A DNA stretch of 64,000 nucleotides. Origin: Cyclospora cayetanensis (lineage: Eukaryota > Apicomplexa > Conoidasida > Eucoccidiorida > Eimeriidae). The stretch lies in contig NW_020312646.1 in the NCBI RefSeq assembly GCF_002999335.1, positions 124,001-188,000 on the forward strand. The letters are read 5' to 3'. The notes beneath the pieces were generated by a model. It saw only the letters and a list, made by a program, of their open reading frames with translations. It had not been told where the DNA came from and did not search any database. The translations under genes and the position numbers were made by a program. Below, piece after piece: positions 58,701-64,000 of the stretch (the stretch's first letter is position 1; every line of letters starts with the position of its first letter).

Positions 58701-58793
58701 CAGCACTCCCCCCAAACGCCTCCTTTCTCTGTGCAGATGGGGAAGGCGACGGCGAGAGCGCCGATCAAGTATGTGCCGCCAAGCCCTTGGGCT
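55740..58793. other. Intergenic region, nothing convincing
   Basis: 3 kb between ISCA and the RCC1-repeat gene, both on the minus strand. It is moderately AT-rich with few repeats. Frames such as 57206-57586 (plus) and 56003-56554 (plus) are open for 120-180 codons but do not resemble known families, and I find no linked exons. It presumably holds the RCC1 gene 3' UTR and the ISCA promoter. Confidence 0.5.
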
Positions 58794-61700
58794 CTAAGGC
58801 CCTTCGTGGCCACTACTTTGCTGTAGTACCTTCGCCCCCACGCCATTGGCAGAAGGGGCTTCGCACCCACTCGCAGATGCCTTCCGTGAATCATCCTGCC
58901 TTGAGCTGTCAAGCCCGCTGATGTCGAGGCGCAAATGCAAGTCTTCAGCTGTCAAAATGTGCGGCGAGGAGTTCCAGCTTTTAGAGGCGCTGCTTTCGCT
59001 CGTAGTTGCGCTGCTGTACGCCAGACATTCAGAGGCTTCCTCCGCATCCCCGTCTCCCGTGACAACCACTGTAAAGTCACTGCCCAGAGCCAACTGCGTG
59101 ACTTTTTGGTGCAGCATGGAGTATATCATTCGAGGCTGAGGAGGAACGCCCCCACGCACAACGACACCACCCACACACGACACTGAGTGTCTCTCAAGAC
59201 CTTCCTATCCGGCGCAAGGGGAAGCGAGCCACGCGATGGAGCAAAAAGCGAACATAGAGGGAGAGGGAAAAACGATTGGCAGATCGTGGTGAGCTCACTC
59301 TGCAGCACGCGCTCTTCAACCCGGAACGCAGCGCAACGCCCGCCTGAGTCTCCCCCGAAATGACAGCCTCCGCCGCAGCGGTAAAGATTAATTTGTGGCT
59401 TGATGAGTGGCCCCACAAATACAGCTGGTGGCTAGCTGCACATGTGCATGCACATCCCACACAGCACAGACGGCGGGAAGGCTGCACGACCCTTGCATGC
59501 CGTCGAACCGAGCATGGAAAGGATGCCTTCGCAGCAGAGAGTTAGCTGAACAGAAGGCGGAGTCACACCCAGTGCAGAAGGCACGCAAGCCCCCCAGCAC
59601 CCAATACGATGGAACCTCCGGCGCAGCCGCGCCTCGCCACAGGCTTTCTAGGAGCAACAAACCATGCTCTAGTCGCCATCCATTAAGGAATACCAGCCCA
59701 GCACTGTCTCTGCACAGGGCAACTAGCAGCTGTATTCTTGGCTCAACCTTCGAGAGGCCCCCCCAAGGCCCCCAATGCAACACTCAGGGTGCACTTCACT
59801 AACATTCCCAAGGAAAAAAAAACGGAAGCCTGATTCAGCTCTTTGACTAAAACAAAACCCCGTGCCCGCTAAGATGAGACATACGGGTAATACAACCGGA
59901 ATGTCGGTGACCGCAGGCAACTTTTGCGACGCGCGATCGGAGTTCTCCAACTTTGACGAGCTGCAAAGAGACACTCGATCCGCAGCAAGATCTCGTGAAG
60001 AAAAGCTCGCTCAAGAGCCAGATGACACGGCGTCGTGTGGCCGTCACGGCGAGACGCATGGACCCCGCCCGCGGCTCCCCGTCTGGCAAACCACCTTCGT
60101 CCATGCACGTTCCTCCCTCTCTCCACTCTTCCTCCTGCCTCTCCCTCCCTCAGAAGTGACTTGCCATCGCGGCTTAGAACCCCGCAGCTTAATGACCCCT
60201 CAAGACTCCTCACCTTGGGGGTGTTCAGCTTAGTCTGATGCCCTGGCACGCCGCACTGCCCTGCGAGGTTGTCGCCAAAAGCCCATAAACGGAGATCCTG
60301 CGCAATGAGCAGCGCGTGGCGAGCACCCGCCGAGATCGACACGATGGGGGGAAGCGGCTGATTATTCGCATCTTTCAGGCTCAGTACCTCAAAGAGGGTA
60401 CTCCCTACACGGGATGTGTGCCCAGCTGCATGGTCGCAAGCACACCCATACACCCCCCCGTCTCAATGCACAACATCCTCGGCACGCTTACACTGGAGCA
60501 GCCCGCCTAACGTTGACCACCTCAACACACTGAGCACTGCCCCCCCTATCTGCGGCGTCAAACAGTGCCCCCGTGTCTCTGGGGGCTAAAAAAAGACTCC
60601 AACAAAGGGAGGGAGCGTATGCGCAGAGCCAAGAAGGCGAACACTTTTCCGAGTGAACTTCTCGACACCTATCTGCCTTACCGAGTTCGCCGTAGGTGCC
60701 ATCCCCCCAAGCCAGCACTTCTCCCCTTTCTGCGCACAAAAGAGTTATCATCAAAACAGTTAGGCCTGCAGGCAGATGAGGGAGTACAGGACGCGCAGCG
60801 GCAGCAACACCACGTGTAAAGGGGTACGTGGAGTCTGCTACATGTCAAACACACTTCCGAAGCAAGTCATAGTTCTGTGGAGGGAGGGGCAAGCAGCGCA
60901 GGAGGCACGAAGGAAAGAGGCAAAGCAATCTCCACGCGGCGAAAGGAAGGGTGGCAAACTAACCCGTGAGGGCCAGTGCGAAGGCTTTGCCGAGTGCTAG
61001 CTGCATGACTTTGTGATGCTGGTCAAAGACAAACGTAAGGCGAGGCACCTGGAAGTACCTTGCATGTATCGCATGCCCCCACACGAGGAGGTGGCCCCCT
61101 GCCATGAGTGCCATTGACTGCGCATATCTAGCAGCTAAGCGACGGCAGACAGGAGAGGAGGTGCCTCGCGTCGGAAGTGCGCTGCTTAGACGCAGAAGTC
61201 GAGGGGAGAAGGCGCAAGTGCCGCTGCCATCGCCAACACAGTCGGCCGCTCCCCAGGCGTAGACAGCCCCCTAAGAGCCAAACAACATCAGACACCACAA
61301 GCTCGCAGCAAGCCTCTACAGCGGCGCAGCAGCAAACCGGGAATCCACGAAAGTCGCGCAACTGGCCGCTGCCAGTGCTGCAGAAGAGACAGACTAAAAA
61401 AGACACCGCGAACAAGCCAACGCCTCTCCGCCGTCCGCGACAGCCAGACCAAGCGTGCAGCGCCTTGAAGAAAGCAAGCTTCTCAAGACGTGAACGGGAA
61501 GAAAAGAGGAGAAAAACTCGAGAACGCCAATTAGGGGTGAGAGCGACAGGCGCACGCACGAAGCTAAAAGACTTACATCATCGCTAAGCGCTAAAGAATG
61601 AAAATCCCCCGCGGCAATCTGCACAACACTCCCCTCAATCCCTGGAATGCGCTGCGGTGTATGCGCCATCAGCTGGACCTGTCCCCTTCCCAGCTGACCA

Positions 61701-62302
61701 TAAGCCCCCTCTCCATAGGCGAACAGCTTTCCGCCATCCGAAAGAAACAGCGCATGTGTCTCCCCCACTGCCACCTCGACCACTCGCACGTCTTGGAGCG
61801 AACGGAGCACCACAGGCTGACAGAGAGATTTACTGCTGCTGCTACTACTACTGCCAGGACGACCCCCTCCCCCTTGAGCGCCTCCCTCCCCATCAGGAGG
61901 CTCTCCAGAAGAGTCTTCCAGCAGACGGCGCCCCCATATGTAAATTACTGTCCGAGTGTCGCTGTAGGAAGGGTCGATCACTACGGGAAGACAGCAACCA
62001 CACAGCAGTAGGCACCACACCCTTCACCCGCTCTATCATGACGTTGCAGTTCTCCCCTTAGCCCTCCTTTCCCCTCCCTAGCCTCCTTTCTCCCGTCTAT
62101 CCTCAAGCCCCTCTCCACCCCCCTTAAGGCACAGAAAATAACACGCCTCACAGGCATCTGTGGACACCAACGGCACGCAGTCATCCCCTAAAGGCTGCAC
62201 ATAAATCACAGCGCCACACACATACACACACACACGTACACACACAACACAATACGGATCATCAGACACCCTACAATCGACCGCAAAGAGGCTCCCTAAC
62301 AT
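58794..62302 (-). CDS. RCC1-repeat (beta-propeller) protein
   Basis: RCC1 repeats form seven-bladed propellers; the founder is the Ran exchange factor, but many relatives have other roles. Exons: 61980-61577, 61117-60964, 60729-60682, 60549-60492, 60379-60214, 59960-59885, 59435-59299, 59135-58794; phases close through all seven introns. Repeat signatures: VVEVAVGETHALFLSDGGKL-FAYGEGAYGQLGRG, VVQIAAGDFHSLALSDD|SMALMAGGHLLVWGHAI, LALGKAFALALT|ERGEVLAWGDGTYGELG, IVSISAGARHALLIAQDLRL-WAFGDNLAGQCG, VAKVACGHRHSGCIT|PSHQLYLWG, and a last blade VTQLALGSDFTVVVTGDGD. An upstream exon 62302-62152 (ATG, phase 1 donor gtgagg) would give 511 aa, but part of it is encoded by a GT repeat, so the 5' end is uncertain. 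The tail after the last blade is Ser/Glu-rich. Ran-GEF function is not shown. Confidence 0.82.
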
Positions 62303-63628
62303 TCGCCCTAAGGTCTTCCCTTAAAAATTTGTGGCGCAACTGTCCTTCACCACCCCCAAAACGCCCCCTCGATCTGTCTGTCTGACTGTCTGTCTGTCTG
62401 TTTCTCTCTGTCTGTCTGTTTTTCTCTGTCTGTCTGTTTTTCTCTCTCTGTCTCTCTCTGTTCTCCCTCAAGCCTCAGCGTCTGTCTTGTACCGTGGCCT
62501 CCCCTTCCCCCCCCGCCCCCTCACGACATCGATATTGTTGCTGCTGGTGAAAAGTCGCTGCTGCTTGGCCTACTCCCTGATCTTCGGAGGAGCGTCGCGC
62601 GCAAGGAATGAGGCGCTTCATTGGCAAAGGCGGCAGCCTCAGCCTACACCAAACCGCCTCTTACAAATCCATCGAGGCCTTTCTTCACTCTAAGGAACTG
62701 TCTTCCGAATCCTCAACTCCCCAGCCGTCAGATAAAACAGCTCGCGCTCCTTTCCTTCCCCGAGGCTGCCGTATTATTATTATCAAACCTCGACTGCTGC
62801 AGATCCTCCTGCCCTGTGGATTCATGCCTCTAGAGCCCTCGCCTCGGGGACTGTGCGCCGCATGCGCGACGGCCTTCGGTAGGAGAAGTGTGAGTGTTTT
62901 CTTGGCAGTCTCGGCGGGAGGGAGCGGCATATACAACTGAAAGGCACTCAGGGGGGGCACGGGAAGTCGTGAGCTGCAATGGATGGCTTCAGGGGAAGAA
63001 TACGCTGGAAGCGGTAATGAATGCAGCCGTTGGCGCCGCCTCCAGATAGCCAGCAGTAGTGCATGCCCCCACTGTCGCTGCTCCCGTGCACAGAGGGCCC
63101 CTCGCAAGTGGAGGCGCAGCTGCCGACAACCGAAGGGGGCTGCGCATCGAGTTGCCTACGAGCCTTGTGCCGCTTTTTAGTACGGGCGCTCAAGAAAAGG
63201 AATTCTGGAACCTCCACGAAGCACCCTGTCTCTCCTCAGGCGTGAACCCTAATAGCTGCGGAGGGAGAGCGCGGCATACACACAGTAGGCGCAGACGCAA
63301 GGGGGCAGCATGGGCATAAGCGCGTCCGCTTCTCTCGGCGACCTCCTGGGCATGCAAACCGCCTTAAATGCGCAAATTGCACTTCTTTTTTTCTATATAT
63401 AGATGCGTTTGAATTAGGCGCAGGCTATAAGCAGGCTGCACGGAGGTCTCCCTACGTCGAGGTAGATCTCTCTCTCTCTCTATGCGCAGCATGCCTGCCC
63501 GGTAAGGGCTGCTGCCCTTAAGCCCCTCTTCGGGGTGCGGCAACGGCTGCAGCCTGAGAGCTGGTCTGCTGCGATCAGCATCCTTCTTTCCTGCGTTGAA
63601 ATCTGGAATAACTGCCTCTGCAGATGAA
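62303..63628. other. Region with CTGT repeat and no supported gene
   Basis: Contains the CTGT tract at 62370-62465 and several short open frames on both strands, including a 140-codon minus frame at 62685-63107. None shows a known motif. May hold the RCC1-gene promoter and the 3' end of the edge gene. Confidence 0.45.
62370..62465. repeat. CTGT/CTCT microsatellite
   Basis: Repeated ctgtctgt and tctctctg units over about 95 bp, similar in composition to those at 1598-1765 and 15898-16145. Confidence 0.9.
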
Positions 63629-64000
63629 CTAGAAGCACTCAAGAAGGGGCCAGTCAGTTACCCGCTGCGCTGCCGTGTTGGCTTCCCCTGCTCGTGTGGG
63701 GCTGCCCGCGCGTTCCTCCCTCGCTTTTTGCAACATTGCAGCTGCTGCAACACTTAAAAGCTGCGTAAAGGACTTCCATTCCTCGAGAAAAACTCCCCCA
63801 GCGTGCCTGTAGGACGCCATACAGCGAGAGCGGGGCACACGAGCGTCGCCGCAGCCACGGCGCAACCCCGTAGAAGGGGCCTCATTCGCATCGGAGTCTT
63901 GGGGAGTGCTTCTCCCTGCTGCATGCTGCTTGAGAATTAAAGGCCTCCACACGGAGAAGGCAACTTTCCCCGTCAGCAGATCAGCCCAGCCTGCGTCGAG
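63629..64000 (-). CDS. Partial open frame at right edge, unknown protein
   Basis: The minus-strand frame is open from the window edge to a stop at 63629 (about 123 codons). It reads AGWADLLTGKVAFSVWRPL near the edge, then KSFTQLLSVAAAAMLQKA, and ends DWPLLECF. The mixed hydrophobic and charged composition with tryptophans is more protein-like than the repeat-driven frames nearby. It could be the 3' exon of a gene that starts outside the window. No family recognised. Confidence 0.35.
   Translation of the reverse strand, partial: LDAGWADLLTGKVAFSVWRPLILKQHAAGRSTPQDSDANEAPSTGLRRGCGDARVPRSRCMASYRHAGGVFLEEWKSFTQLLSVAAAAMLQKAREERAGSPTRAGEANTAAQRVTDWPLLECF

Overview
This window looks like nuclear DNA of a coccidian apicomplexan, most probably Eimeria. 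The genes are split by many GT-AG introns. Coding exons are packed with CAG-derived homopolymer runs (Gln, Ala, Ser). Introns are full of CT, CA/TATA and minisatellite repeats. A repeat-rich stretch (1 to about 49.5 kb) changes abruptly to a repeat-poor stretch (about 50.3-58.6 kb), then becomes repeat-bearing again, as described for Eimeria chromosomes. The organism call is inference; the repeat and intron structure is seen directly.

Layout, left to right. (1) 1-3077, minus: an IF-2 translation-initiation GTPase, cut by the left edge, with a long N-terminal extension and a hydrophobic leader that suggests organelle (apicoplast) targeting. (2) 4077-9037, plus: IBA57, a late iron-sulphur assembly factor of the GcvT/YgfZ family, in four exons; its second intron holds a ~2 kb minisatellite that is open in several frames. 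(3) 9038-11822: no convincing gene, but a short tandem repeat and an inverted, frameshifted copy of an NRDE2 exon fragment. (4) 11823-19513, plus: an NRDE2-like HAT-repeat RNA-surveillance protein in seven phase-compatible exons (about 1970 aa). (5) 19997-50306, minus: midasin (MDN1/Rea1), the dynein-like AAA ATPase of 60S ribosome maturation, in about 20 exons and about 8,000 aa. (6) 51443-52217, plus: a seven-exon gene for a 142-aa secreted acidic helical protein. (7) 52758-54495, plus: NME7 (DM10 plus two NDK domains), a microtubule/flagellar protein. (8) 54765-55739, minus: an A-type iron-sulphur carrier (ISCA/HesB). (9) 58794 to about 62302, minus: an RCC1-repeat protein in eight or nine small exons. 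(10) 63629-64000, minus: an open frame running off the right edge, unidentified.

The genes are not an operon; each is an independent eukaryotic unit. Two themes recur. One is organelle biogenesis (IF-2, IBA57, ISCA). The other is nuclear RNA and ribosome work (NRDE2, midasin, possibly RCC1). Exon borders were set by reading splice signals by eye and checking that reading phase closes across junctions. In midasin, one junction (between about 22.5 and 22.9 kb) is unresolved. No rRNA, tRNA, CRISPR array or transposon was recognised.
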